NCBI GenBank assembly: GCA_003339415.1
Contig: PDHQ01000208.1
Coordinates: forward strand, 2,060 to 61,653
Length of the DNA stretch: 59,594 bases
Direction of reading: 5' to 3'
Source of the DNA: Ophiocordyceps camponoti-saundersi (nom. inval.)
Taxonomy: Eukaryota; Ascomycota; Sordariomycetes; Hypocreales; Ophiocordycipitaceae
Shown here: piece after piece, positions 12,997-25,900 of the stretch
Position numbering within the stretch: position 1 is the first letter of the stretch
Layout: each line of letters starts with the position of its first letter
Translations under genes and position numbers: made by a program
The notes under the pieces: generated by a model
Database searches by the model: none
The model's input: the letters and a program-made list of their open reading frames with translations, nothing else
Told to the model about the DNA's origin: nothing

Positions 12997-15719
12997 TCAC
13001 AGCGCCAGTTCGCTGCTATAACTTTTCTTCGTCTTCCACATCGTCTTCTTCCTCTCTCGCAGAGCCTTCATGGCCGCCCAGCCTTGCTCGTCGTCCTCGT
13101 CGGACCCTTCGCCCGCCCTGTCGACGACACGGACCGTGGATCTGTTCTTATCGTCACCCAAGCTGGAGAGCCGGCCGGACATGGTAGCAGACCGCTGATG
13201 GCCCGGGGCGGCGGCTGGCATCGACGAGGCTGGCGGCATGTGCGAAACAGGCCTGTAGCGCCCCGGTAGACCGATGTTGCTTCGCTCTGAAGGCGCAATC
13301 GACGGCGCGTAGCCTCCTGCCGACAGATACCCTTCCTGGGCGGGCTGTGGCAAGAAGGGCGTGTTGCCATGAAGCATGCTCATCGCCCGGGAAGGATCGC
13401 TCAAGATAGAGTGCCGGGACGACAGATCGGCCATGGACATGCTGCTGGGAAGACCTCCGCCGTACGGTGGCTGCATCTGTGGCTGCATCGGGTGACCTCC
13501 TCCTGGGCCGCCGCCGCCGCCCTGGTTGGCAGCCATCATATGCATCATGTGCATCTGCATCTGCATAAACTGTTGCATCTGTTGCGTCATGTGAAGCTGA
13601 GCATGCTCTCCGGGTGCTATCGCCGGCGGCTGTGGCGGTGGCATCGACGCCATCCCCGACGCCATCCCCGGCATACTGCCCGGGCCATACATCATGTGTG
13701 GCGGGATGCCGCCAACTGGGTCGAGGCCCGGGACGTGCGGTCCGCTGGGCCCCATGCCCATAGGCAGCTTCATGTTGTCGACGCTCGGGCTGCCGCGACG
13801 CAAGGCACGGGAGCGCTCCTCGCTCGCGATGACGCCTACAAGACCACCAGGCGGCAGCGGACCCTGCTGCTGCTGCTGCTGCAGCTGGGCGAATTGACCA
13901 GCATCGCCAAACGAGAGCGACTCTCGAAGGGCAGGCCTCGCAATGCTTGCGCCGACAAACGGGTCTTGAGGTAGATTTCGCGCAAACGCCGGTAACACGG
14001 ACTGGCGCCTCGCCGCATTAGACGGTGCTTCCCCCGTAACGGAGGCCGGTCGACCGGCCGGCGGCCCCTGAGGGGAGTATCGCAGGTTCGTGCTGGAGCC
14101 GGAGTGAGCTAGCCGAGTCGGCGGTCGGTTCCGGGCGGGGAAGCCATGGGCCTGGAGGATGCCCAGCGGCACGTCCTCGTCCTCGTCCTCGTCCTCTACC
14201 CCCGAGACAGATTTGGTGCTGAGCTGAGGTGCGCTCGACGACGGCGGTAGCCCAGCGCGGGCGTTGCGCTGGACGGGCACACTGGCGGCGCTCTCACCCG
14301 TCACTTTCATCATCTGTTGCCTATAGACGGCCATGTGTGCCTCTTGCTTCCGCCTCTGCCTCGCTTGCAGCTTCGATTGCTCTTGTTCGTCCTCATCGTC
14401 TTCGTAGTTGATGTCATCCTCGTCCTCCTTGACGGCCTCGGTGGCGGCCTGCTGCTTCGAATCCTGCTTCTCCTTGTCCTGGCGATACTTTTCAAATTCG
14501 GCGGGCGTCATGACCTTGTTCTTATTATGCTGGTAGGTCGCGCGGGGGACGTATCGGTGCGAGACGCGCGAGGCTCGAGGTAGGCTCCCTTCGAAAATGT
14601 TATCTTCCTTGGGAGCGACGGTCTTGCTTGGCGAAGCGTGAAAGGTATCTTCGTCTCGTCGGTACCGATGAGCCTGGGCCGGGGAGGAAGAGCTGGCATT
14701 GGAGTCAGAGAACAGATTGATGGCGGCCAATGATTCCTGCAAGAACTTTGCGTCTTCGTCCACGACCACCACTTTCTTCGGCGGTTCTGGTTCCGGATAT
14801 CTAGAGCCGAGCGCTTGCTGGCGAGAGATGGGATTCGGTTCCGGATACCTGGATCCGAGCATCTGTTGGGTGGAAAAGGTAGACGGCTTGCTTTCGTGGG
14901 ACTGCAGCGAAAAAGTCCCCCGTGCCGGGTTGACAATGGCGACACCAGGGTCCAAGGCGGACACCTGGCGAATACCGGCGGGGAATCTCGGATCAGTCGC
15001 ATCCTCCTTGGGCTTCTCGTCGAAGGAGGTCAGGATGGAGCCGAAATCACCGCCCAGGTTAATGCCCGCGGCCGGTTGGGGCTGAGTTGGCGTGGCAGTG
15101 CTGTCGGTGGAGCATGTTAGGCCTCGCGACCTATTTTCGCTGCTGTTGGTCTCGCCCGAGAGGCTCAATACGGGGGGTAAGTCGGGAACGATGCTTTCCT
15201 TTGGCGCAGGAACGGTATGTTTCTTCTGGCCGCCAAAAGAAAAGGTTCGGGTAGCGCGGTCGAGAAAGCTGTTGGACTTTGATTCGGCGCGGCTCGGGGA
15301 ATCCCGCGCAGGTTGACTCTCGTGGCCAGCCAGATCGGCGGATGAGGGAGCGGTAGAGGCGTTACTGTATCGGGACGAATTATCGGTGGACGTCGCTTTG
15401 GTCGTGTTGGAAAGGCCGCTTCCACTAGGCCGTAGGGTTAGCGAGCGGCGAGGCAGGTGAAAACGGCGTCGACGCACCGATTGACCTTGAGGTCAGCAAA
15501 CATGTTATCGTCGGCTTCTAGCTCGACGAGGTCGGGTCTTGGGAGGGCGGTTCTGGGCACTCTCGCCAAACGCGCCCCTCCGTCGAAAGATCGGTTGCTG
15601 GTATCGGGTCTTTCGAAGACGCGAAAGGAAGGCTGTACTGCTGGGGTAGTGATATGGACATTTTCGAAGTCGTCAGCGGAAGGTTTCCGCCTGGAGAAGG
15701 CAAAGGAGAATCTAGGCAT
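12997..15719 (-). CDS. Uncharacterised low-complexity protein, 889 aa
   Basis: I do not recognise the function. Exons 15719-15478 and 15424-12997, joined by a 53-nt intron (GTGCGT..TAG), give 889 aa. The N-terminus (MPRFSFAFSRRKPSADDFENV) is basic and looks conserved in style. A tandem pair LGSRYPEP / LGSRYPEP lies near residues 225 and 240. Around 350-430 a charged, probably helical segment with EFEKYRQDKEKQ and QARQRRKQEAHMAVYRQQMM is interrupted by an acidic run. Further on come a DEDEDEDVPLGILQAHGFP motif, a Q7 run, and a Met/Gln/Gly-rich stretch (QQMQQFMQMQMHMMHMM, GGGGGPGGGHP). The C-terminus returns to charged sequence with WAAMKALRERKKTMWKTKK. No membrane segment or signal peptide is seen. 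The open frame continues upstream of the chosen ATG but without another ATG. A long, mostly disordered cytoplasmic or nuclear scaffold is a fair inference. Confidence 0.85.
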
Positions 15720-18682
15720 GTAGAGCGTAGGAGGAGGAGGAGGAGGAAGGGGGAAAGGGATTTTTCTCTGGACTGGTCTTGTCGGCTTGGACTGCTTCGC
15801 CGAATCCCAGGTCTTTGTTCGTGATGGGGGGGAAGATAGGGGACAATACCAGGGGGGGCGTCGGGGGGGGGGTGTTGTCACTGCTGAGAGAAAACTGGGT
15901 GGCGGCGATACGAGGGGCGATACGAGGTGGTCGTTTAGTTCGTTGGACGGGTAGGTGGTGAGTCTCTGGGCGGCGGAACCTGGCGAGATGCGCGCTAAAC
16001 GGACCACTGCATTAAAAAAAGAATGCGAGGTCAGAATTGATTTGAGAGAATGAAGGAAGAGGCGAGAGAGAGAGAGAGAGAGATTAGAAGAAAGAGAAAG
16101 AGAAAGAGAGAGAGGGAGGAAGAGAGAGAGAGAGAAAGGGAAAGGAGAAAAAAGGGTAATAGCAGAGACGCGGCAGGAAAAAAAAAAGGGACAAGATTGC
16201 TTTTATTGGCAGAACAAGACTGAGACCGTTGGCCGGACGTGGCCGGCATGCGTGTCGTCGGCCGAGAAGGGGGTGAAACGAGCGACTCGGACTCACATTA
16301 ATCTCCTCGACAAGAAAGAAGCGCAGTGCTAGGTCAAAGAGGCGCCCAGCAACTGGCACGTAAAGATTTCACCGCCAAAAGCCAGCTCAGCCTATGATGT
16401 AACCCTTTTCCTCCCCCCCTTTTCCTTTCTTCTTTGATCCAGATGGGAAGAGGAGAGAGCAGGGCGAGTCGTGAAGGAAGAAGAGTTGATGGAGTTATCC
16501 GTAGTTGATGGGATGGATGATATGAGACGAGAATATGACAAGGACGACGACGACGACGACGATAGCAGCAACCAATATCCGTACCCCAATCGGAAAAGGG
16601 CGTTACTAGCCAAGGGCAAAAGCAAAGTAAGAACCCCAAGGGAGGACAAGGGCGACTAGGTAGATACGCGGCGAGGGTGAGAGACAGAGTGAGAGAGATG
16701 GATAGATGGACGGAGAGAGAGAGATAGACGGAGGAGAGAGAGAGATGGGACGACAGGCACGTCAGGCACGCGCGCGAATCTAGAGTCGGAGAAGTGTGGG
16801 ATAAGAAAGAGAGGAGGAGAAAAAAAAAGGAAAAGGAAGAAAGAAAGAGGGAAAGAGGGAAAAAAAAAAGAGAGACAAGACGAGGGGATGAAACCGAGGC
16901 AAAGAGGGGGGGGTGTGTGTGTGTGGGAGGAGGAGGTCTGGATCCCGGTCACAGTCATAGGAAGTCAAAGGTACAATAAGATTTCAGCCGCGGACGGAGG
17001 CAAGTAAGTTGAGTAGTAAGTGAGCGAGTGAGAGCGAGTGGTAGGTAGACAGCTTCCTCAGAGGGCGGCGACGGCCGGGCGAGGAGGCGGGAGACGGGAC
17101 GGCCAAGTGGTCGGAACAGGCCGTCGGTCATCAGGCACCCGGGCCCAGCAGTTCCTGTGGCTTTTCCTGAGCACCGGCCATCGTATCCGGAAGAGACAAA
17201 GCCTACGTTGTACGGCATGCAGGTCTGGCAGCAACGCGGAATCGGATTCGCGGGACGCGCCACCCACCGGGCCACGATATGCCGCAGCCGTGACTGAACA
17301 GCAGGCCGTCTGTACGGATATGTGTGCGTGTGTGTGCGTGTGTGTTGTGTATTATGTTTTTTTGGCTTCGAGAAAAAAAAGCAAGCAAGACGACGCAAGC
17401 TGGGAAAAGGGGATAAGGGGGGGGGGGGGGCGTCTCGATAGCTGTCTACACACTCATACACACATACATACATACACGCACACACTCACACATACAGTAC
17501 GACATTCATGTGTGTATACACCTACCTAGGTAGTAGTATGCGTCTATAACTCTTCGGGGTACCGTCACCGAATGCTACCTACCACCTACCAGCCTGCCAG
17601 CCTACCTACCTTGCGAGTTGTTGTTGCCATCTGCGGCCAACATCGTCTTGTCATGTCTACGGTACCGTCTTCCGACTCCGTATCGCCCGAGGAACCGGAC
17701 CGGCCACGATACCGCCCCGGAAGGCCTATAACACCTACCTCTACGGGTCATGGCCGACCATCGGTGGCATCCTCTTTGCTTCCTTTTTCTTCTTCACATT
17801 GAAAAGAGAGAAATGAAAAATTGTCTTTCTTTTCTGCAGAGCCAAACTGTTGAGTCAGTCGGTGCTGTTTGTGTTGGGTGATGAGAGAGAGAGAGGGAGA
17901 TTAGAAACCCCTCTCAGGTACCTGCAGCTCACCACAGATCCAGCCACGGCTGGATGACCAACGGTGACATGCTGCTAATCTCGTCGAATTTTCGTTACCT
18001 GACTAATGATCTGAGGCTTCATTTCGAGAGGATTTCGACGGAAGGGCCTCGTTCTGTCGTGCATCGACCTTGTCCGCCTATGACGACGATGTGGGCTCTC
18101 GAGAACAAGGGGAAGGGAAGAAAAAAAGGGGGGGAGGAGCGTGAGTGGGTAAGAAGATATCACTACCTGTGTATGGGCCACTACCAGCCTTTATTTTTTC
18201 CATCCTTAAAATAGCAGAAAATTGGGGTAAAAAGGGAGGGAAGAGCAGAGCTAATAATAATAAAGCCAAAAAAAAGAGATCAAATAAAAGCAAGAGGCAG
18301 GGTTAAAGTGGAGAGGAGGCACAAGGTCAAGGGCTCAGGACGAGGCAGACGCGGCATGTTTTGCAGCAGGCTAGCAATCACAGGACTGTCCAGTATTGGC
18401 TCTCTCGATAGGGAAAAAGGGGGGGCACAGCAGATCAGCGTCAACAAGCTTTTCACATCATGCAACGGTACCCTCGTTCGTCATAAAGACCTGGTTGCCG
18501 ACTGCAGAGACGGCTGCGCCTCGGCCCAGAAGGGGCAGATGAAGAACAGGTTGTTGGGTTGGTTGGCCGGTCTTGGCTGCTGTAGAGTATGTATGTGGAC
18601 ACATGCGTCATCCATCCAGCTGGTGGGCGAGGGAGTGTCCTTGAGGATAAAATGATAGAGGAGGAACTCTCTCTGAGACTCT

Positions 18683-18731
<49 letters not shown>

Positions 18732-20524
18732 AGGGAGGGAGAGAGAGGGCGACAGTGAGAGTGAGAGAAAGTGTGTGTGTGTGTATCCGTATGTGCCTGC
18801 GTGTGAAAAAAAGAGTATGAGAGTGTGAGAGCATGTGTGTGTGTGAGGGAGAGAGTGTGTCTGCGTGAGATGGGAGGGAAAGAGGCTGGCCCATCCACCG
18901 GGGCCACCCAGCGAGTCAATGCATATACGGGAAAGACGTCAGCCTGCAAAGGCGGCGGACCGGGCCTTTGACTGGACCGTCTTGCCGCGGGAGGGGTGTG
19001 GTGGGCGTGACAAGGAGACGAAACCACGCTGAGGCTGCCCAAGTTCTTCAGGGGGGGGTACCTATGTCAGTCCGTACGAGACAGTGCAGCCGGCCTCGGA
19101 CGGACGGCTGCGAGGGCTGGCAGCTCAGCAGCGAGTGTTGAGTGTGGACTGGTGTTGTACATACATATGTGCGTACGGAGCATGTGTGTTGTATTGTATC
19201 CGTAGCCTTGTGGGATCACCTAGCTGGCAGGCTAGCAGGGAGGGAGAGGGAGAGGTCAGAAGAAGAAGAGAGGGATCGACCGCTAATTACAGAGATGACT
19301 CAGCTTTCGGCTTGTGTGAGTGTGAGAGAGTGTGTGTGAGAGAGTGAGAGTGTGCCTTGCCTGAGCGCGACACGGGATAGCAGACCCCTATCCATCCATC
19401 CATCCATACATGCTACAAACAGTACATAAACATGTTCGAAGAGAGAAATTGCCGCAGATGCTGTCGCGGTATTAGTTTGCAGCTGTATGTACGGAGTATG
19501 TATGTTCCTATTCATACAGCGCCGGATAAAGCAGGTAGAAAGGGGGTAGGTAAGAGATAGACAGAGGTAGGCAGGCCATTGTCCGTACATATAGCCTTTG
19601 TCAAAAGGATAGGTCCGAAACGGTGAAACCACATACATACTGACTTACTTACACACATACTCCGTAGTCCGTACACACATACATACATACATCATGTAGG
19701 TAAACAAGTAGGTGTACATATGTACATATGTAGGTGGATGCATGCATGCACACAAAACTCAGCACGGCAGCTTTTCCAGGGCCTGCCTTCGTACATACAT
19801 ACATATGTACATACATATCTAATTTCCTCTGCAGCTGCACGACACGACACGGCCGAAGGAGACCTACCTTTGCTTTTCCCATCTTCCCGGGAGAGGGGGA
19901 AAGAGAGAGAGAGAGAGAGAGATGCCGCGCTCTCTGTACATCTCTCTCTCCAACGGGGCCAAACGGCACCCCCAAAGCCCGGAGCCATCCGACCATCGCG
20001 GGGGAGAGAGGGAGGGAGGGAGGGAGGGGAAAGGACAAGAAAGTTATCCTTACCTACCTACTAGGTTACGGTTATACAGTCAAGAATAAGAGAAGAAGAT
20101 AGTTCACAGGTAAATACACACAGGTAGTAAAATAGAACGTTGGTCAAAAAAAAAAAGAAATCACACCCTTTTCCCGGCTGCTTCGGAGCCGATCGCGTGT
20201 TTTCTTTTATTCATCCACTTTGAAACGGGTCGGAAAAACAATATGCACAGGCCTCTCTTACTCCTCCCAGTGAAACCTCCCTTCCCCAAGCTCCACTGAT
20301 AGGCCCAAAGCCGGTGGCGACTCGCCAGAAGAAGCAATGAGCACGGGAATTAAAAGAAAACACGCACACAAGACAGAGAGACACGCACACTCCCCTCCTC
20401 CTCTGCAGGTGTGCCATTTCAACCAACCGAATGGACAGCCGCCAGTGACCATCGCCGAAAGCTGCACGCTTCGGAGAATATCCTTATATCAATTTGGCAA
20501 GGGAAAAGCTGGAAGGGCAAGACA
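15720..20524. other. Gene-poor purine-rich region, 4.8 kb
   Basis: No gene is supported. It carries the 889-aa gene promoter at left and the CDF promoter at right. The + strand is dominated by GA and GGGA tracts (16060-16150, 16680-16890, 18684-18748, 19900-19921, 20000-20030), CA/GT tracts (17320-17345, 18772-18850, 19317-19350), and CATACATA tracts (17461-17475, 19631-19690, 19793-19818). Dispersed motifs are GTACGGATA at 17312-17320, TACGGAGTA at 19490-19498, TACTCCGTA at 19658-19666 and CTACCTAGGTAG near 17521-17533. Open frames are short and compositionally biased. Untranslated exons or noncoding RNA cannot be excluded. Confidence 0.6.
18684..18748. repeat. GA microsatellite
   Basis: A nearly pure GA dinucleotide array that passes into GGGA repeats (about 18725-18740). 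It lies in the gene-poor region and yields only Arg-Glu strings in translation. Confidence 0.9.
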
Positions 20525-22581
20525 ATGGCAACGACAGCAGCACCCGCAGCAGCACCAGCAGCACCATCCCCCTCCTCGAAACCGCATCCGATACGCAGGC
20601 CTTCATTGCTCTCTCTCGACGACGGCTACCTGCATTATCCCCTGACGACTCGCACAGGAGCCCTCGCCTCACTGATCCGAAATCGGTCTTCGCATCAGAG
20701 TCTGGCCGGCTCTTGGCCTCCGCATTCGGCTCACAGACATCATTTCGCAGACGATGAGGAATCTGGCGGTCAGCGTCATGAGGACGACGACATCGAGAGG
20801 CTGTTGCGTGATGGAACACGTCTTAGCCAGATCCTCAAGGGGCCTCAGGTCCGCAGTATGAACCTCATCGGGAAGAGTAACCCGAGGTATCGCTGGGATA
20901 GGTACTGGAAGACGGACGAAGAGCTGAAGCTGATGAAGCAGCCGCTGTGAGTTTGTTTTCCCCATCCGCCAATCGGGTAGAAGAAACAAGACTGAGGCTT
21001 CCGGACCCAAAGACGTCACTATTACCGCCGCACAAACGACCTCATACAGCAGTACATGTACATCGATTGCCTCCTCGACTCCTCCATCCCTCATGACCTG
21101 CTCAACGAATACTCGGCCGAGCTCGAGGCCTCGGCTTTCAGACCCATCGACGTTCCCGCTACCATTGCCGAGGAGCCAACCCTAGCCTCGTCCCTCGCCA
21201 ACTCGGTCGACCTCCAGCCCTCGTATGGCTCCGTCACGCCACCTTCGGGCACCGTCTCCTCTCTACCGGCGTTGCCGCAAAAGCGAACGCCAAAGGACAT
21301 CTTCCGCTCGTCTGAGAGCATGCCGCTGCTGCAGCATGACGACGACGGTGTGGACGAAGAGGACGAAGACGAAGACGACTGCAGCAACAGCCCCCGCAAC
21401 AACAACCGCCAACCTCCCGCTCCCCGCACCCCGCAAAACGGCGAGGACGGTCCCAAGCCCATCCTGCCGTGGCTCGAAGATGGCGACATCGACAGTGATG
21501 ATCCCATCGTCACCGTCGCCATCTGGATCAACCTCATCGCCAACCTCGTCCTCCTGATAGGCAAGATCATCGTCATCATCTCCGTCCCCTCAATGTCCGT
21601 CCTGGCCAGTCTTGTCGACGCCACCCTCGACTTCCTCAGCACCGCCATTGTCTGGACCACCACCCGCCTCATCTCCTCCGGTCAAAAGGACCAATATCAC
21701 TATCCCGTCGGCCGCCGCCGGTGAGCCTGCCATCACCACCTCCTCTTCCTCAGCTCACTCGTTTAACTTGTGATTTTTTTTTTTAGCTTGGAACCGCTCG
21801 GCGTCCTCGTCTTCTCCGTCACCATGGTGACGAGTTTCGTTCAGGTCGCGTTGCAGTGTATACAGCGCCTCCTGGGTCCGGATCATGAGATTCTCGAACT
21901 CGGCGCGCCGGCCATCATCATCATGGTTAGCACCGTCGTCATTAAGGGCGCCTGCTGGCTTTGGTGCCGGCTGATCAAAAACTCGGGCGTGCGAGCCTTG
22001 TGAGTCCTTAACAAAGCCCTTCCCCCTCTTCCCCCTTTACGAATCTTTTCACACTGACGCCTCTCACAGGGCCGAAGACGCCAAGACGGACGTCATCTTC
22101 AACATTGGCTCCATCTTGTTCCCCATCGGTGAGTTCGTCTCCCCTTCTTGTTTCTGACAGCCTCTAACCTCCTCTAGTCGGGTTCTATGGCCGCATCTGG
22201 TGGCTGGACGCCTTGGGCGGCCTCCTCCTCTCCCTCATCGTCATCATCACCTGGAGCCAGACGTCAGCCCACCACGTGCGCAACCTGACGGGCCACTCGG
22301 CCCAGCCCGACGAGCGTAACATCCTCCTATACCTCACCATGCGCTTCGCCACCGCCATCCGCCAGATCCAGAACCTGCGCGCTTACCATGCCGGTGACAA
22401 GCTCTTCGTCGAGGTCGACATCGTCCTCTCGGCCAGCACCCCTCTCAAGGACAGCCACGACCTCAGCGAGGTGCTCACGTATTTCCTCGAATCTGTCCCC
22501 ATCGTCGATAGGGCCTTTGTTCATGTCGACTACACCAGTTACAATGCGCCCACTCACATACTCAAACAGTCTTCAGATTAG
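20525..22581 (+). CDS. Cation diffusion facilitator transporter, manganese type
   Basis: A CDF-family metal/proton antiporter, probably moving Mn2+ into an internal compartment. Five exons, 20525-20946, 21013-21720, 21787-21999, 22070-22128 and 22178-22581, give 601 aa. The N-terminal ~370 residues are cytosolic and acidic/Ser-rich, including YYRRTNDLIQQYMYID before the membrane part, a hallmark of the Mn-CDF group. Six hydrophobic segments follow. Segment II has SLVDATLDFLST (DxxxD) and segment V has EDAKTDVIFN, the aspartate pairs associated with Mn2+ selectivity. The C-terminal cytosolic domain runs from about residue 520 (VEVDIVLSASTPLKDSHDLSEVL, then HVDYTS). Introns are 66, 66, 70 and 49 nt. 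The first acceptor (AAG ending at 21012) is the only one that preserves frame, but is the least certain junction. Start 20525 is the ATG before the Ala-rich N-terminus; the frame also extends upstream. Confidence 0.92.
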
Positions 22582-22979
22582 TAGTTTCGAATCCCCCCTT
22601 TTCTTCACTTTCCTATGATGCTGGCCGTCGAAAGAAGGGGGGGGGTATTCAATATCTTGATCAGTCACACAGCAGGCGTTTGTCATGGATCGTGAAATGC
22701 TTTTTTCTTTCTCTCTTCGATTCCTTTTGAGCGGTTGTTACTTGGCCTTTTCATACTAGGTTTGGTACATAGGTTGTTGGGTCCGCAAGGACAGAGCGGC
22801 GCATAGGATGGAAGACGCCCATCGAGAACAGAGCAGAAAGAAAACAGTCAACAAGGATTGAAACAGCCGAAACTGACGTGCTGCATACGCAAGTCCCGAC
22901 TCGGACAAGCATGTGCAGCAATTCATCACTTTCCCTCCTCCCTCTCCTCTTCTCTCTTCTCTCCACCAAAAAGCCCCTC
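22582..22979. other. Intergenic region between convergent CDF and STT4 genes
   Basis: These 398 bp hold both 3' regions. A run of G's lies near 22637-22645. No gene is seen. Confidence 0.6.
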
Positions 22980-25900
22980 TCAGAACGGTATGCCGTTGGT
23001 GAGCAGCTGAAACTGATCGTAGATGCCGGTGCTGTAGCTAGAGTAGCTCTTCCGAATAAGGTCCTTCATAAAGTCCGCAGCCTCACGCTCGCCCTTATCG
23101 AGGACGAAGCGCTCACGAAAGTGACGCACAGTCTCGGGCCGAAAGCAAGGCAGGCCGCTATCGGCCATGAGCCTAACGATGTGCGAAAGGTCGCGACAAT
23201 GAAGCCTGCTGGCGAGGAAGGCCCTCACGCAGAGCTCCTCGAAGCAGCGGAAGCTCTGGTGGTCTGCCGACCCTCCCATGACGGCGACCATCTCGCCGGT
23301 GAGTTTGAAGGGGGCCCTCTCGAACTTGATGCCACCGGGGGCGATGTCGAAGCAGAATCCGAAGTCGATGTGTAGGATGTGACCTGCGTCGTCGATCATG
23401 ATGTTGCCGTTGTGCCGGTCCTTGAACTGCAGTAGGAAGGAGATGACGGAGTAGGCGGCCATGGACTTGACGAAGTTGTTGCGCGCTCGCTGGAACCGGA
23501 GCGAGTCCTCGTTGCCGTACTTGGATACGAAGTAGTCGTACAGGCCGTTGACGGCCTCGCGCCCGAGCATGTCGCGAGAGATGGAGTTGGGGAGCACGTC
23601 GATGACGCCGCAGCCCGGAGCCGTGGCCGTCACCCTGTACGGGAAGACGTAGACGTCCAGCCCGACGCTGTGGAAGATGCCCCGGAACGCGGCTATCATC
23701 TGCAGCGCCAGCACGTCCTGTCGGCAGTCGTCTCCGACCTTGAAGATGGCTGACTGCCACACTTCGGTTGTTGTCGTCGTCGTCGTGTTTGTTGTCTCAC
23801 ACGCCTGTTCCTGGCCTTGGCCGACGTTGTTCTTGTTACTGCCGTTGATCGTGATGCTGCTTCCCCCGCCGCCGTTGGTCGTCGTCGCCGCCGCCGCCGT
23901 TGGTACCGTCTCCTCTGCTTTCTTCCTCCGGATGCGAAACGTTGCCATGTACGGCGCCTTGGCGTGACTCTGCAGCGGTTTTCCCGACTTGCGGTCGATG
24001 CCGATGACAACGCCGTCGGGGTTGCTGGGGAGGTAAACCCCGACCTCGACATTGATCTTGCGCAGCTCCTCCTCAATCTTTTGCTTCTTCTCCGGCTTCG
24101 ACCGCTTAATCAACGGTTTCAGCTTGCCTGAAATGCTCGTCACCTCGTCGAAAAAGGCGAATTCCCTCTGATAAAACTCCCTGTCATCCGCGGCGAAGCT
24201 GTCAACCATCTTCTCCATGACACGGTCGAGAGTCGGTTTGATCTCGTCAGGTACCTGCGCGTCATCGTCCTTGTACGAGTTGGCCTTCATGTTCCATATG
24301 ATCTGGTGCGCAAATAGCTGAGAAAACTGAGCCGTTTCCAGGATGAACCTCTCAACGTAACCCAGGCTGTCGTATCTGAGCGTCTGCACAATCTGTGGCA
24401 CGTAGAAGAAGGTGACGTCTACTGAATGGCTCTCCAACGCCCGCATCGCGTACTGAATGACAAAAGGCTGGTCTTTGTACTCGGGTAGGAACATGGTCAC
24501 CGCCGCCAGCGGGCTCGCAGGCTCCCAGTAGAGAAGATACTTAGGCTGTAATTTAGCGAAATGCAGCGGAAACTCAAAGTCTGTCTGACGCTCACCTTCA
24601 ACTGCCAGTCTACGTCGTCGGCAAGATGCCCTCCGAACATGAGCGGTAGCGCCTCCGGCTGCGAGACTGCCCTCTCCGGAGCACTCAACAAGAGCTGTCG
24701 CACGTCTCGGTGAAGGCGTGGCAGGTGGAACCTCGTCGTCAGCTCGATGGCGATCGCAGGGTCTTGACACCAAGCGGTGCGGACGAGGGACGTCAGTGTC
24801 GTCTCCAAAGACGACTTGGATCCCCCGTGCAGGGTTAAGTGGCCATGACGATGCTCCAGCGGCGCAATCCACACACTCAGTCGCGACTGTTCGTTCTCAA
24901 GTAGAAGCTGAAGAAGCTGCTCTTTGGCTTGCAGAGATTGGATATTGCCGACGGCGCGGACCCCGATAAAAGATACCGCCTTGAGGGCGTCGAGCACGTC
25001 CGAGATCAAACGGACTTCGGTCCTCAGCTGAAGAATGTTGCAGCCAAACGACCACCGCGGTGCATTTTTGAACCACGCCAGGCCGGCCGCGAGAATCTTG
25101 CGTTTGAGTCTCCACTGGGCACCGGCACCGAGCGTCGTGCTACTTCGCAACACCTCCAAGCCGAAGAGGACGATCTGGAAGTGCAGTTCCCGCGTCATCG
25201 GATGCGAGGTGGACTTCTTCAAGGCGTTCATGGTGAGGTCCAGCATGCGGAGGAAGACACGCTGCGTGTCGGTGCTGCTGAGGCGCGTCGCGTTGTAATG
25301 GCTGCTGAAGAACTGCAGGAGGCGCTTGTGCGGCGACAGCATGTCGTGAACGGCCTGCCTCCGTCGTGCCAGGGCTTCCAGGTCGCTCGGCGCAAATTCC
25401 TCCTTCTCGAAGAAAGGGTCCGGGTGTGCCAGTGCTGGATCAAACAGGCCAACCTTGCGCGATATCGTAAACTCCCACTGCTGAGCGATGCCGTTCAGCA
25501 GCTTGGGCTCCAGCCGCGGGTTTTCGTTGATGACTCCCAGCCAGAGAGAGACGCCGAGCTTGATGGACTGCTTGGTGAAGAGGGAGAAGGGTATGGTAAC
25601 GAGATGGCGAGCCACGGCCGCTTCGTCCCGCGAGCTGCGGCAGAGCAAAGCTGCTGCTCGCCTGAGGATATCTCGCACCTCGGTCAGGGGCGTGGCCTTC
25701 ATGCTGAGGATTCTAGCCTCAACGTGAGCAAGAGCCGTCGACGCATTCGAGCTTTCCGCTACCGAGGACTGAGCGACGGACGTTCCAGACTTGTCCATCA
25801 TCGGCACGACGCCGCGATCAGGGAGCGTCTCGCCGTAGCGGTACTCCTGCCGCGTCGTATACTGAGCAATCAGATCTGACGCTGTGTTAATGTCGCAATC

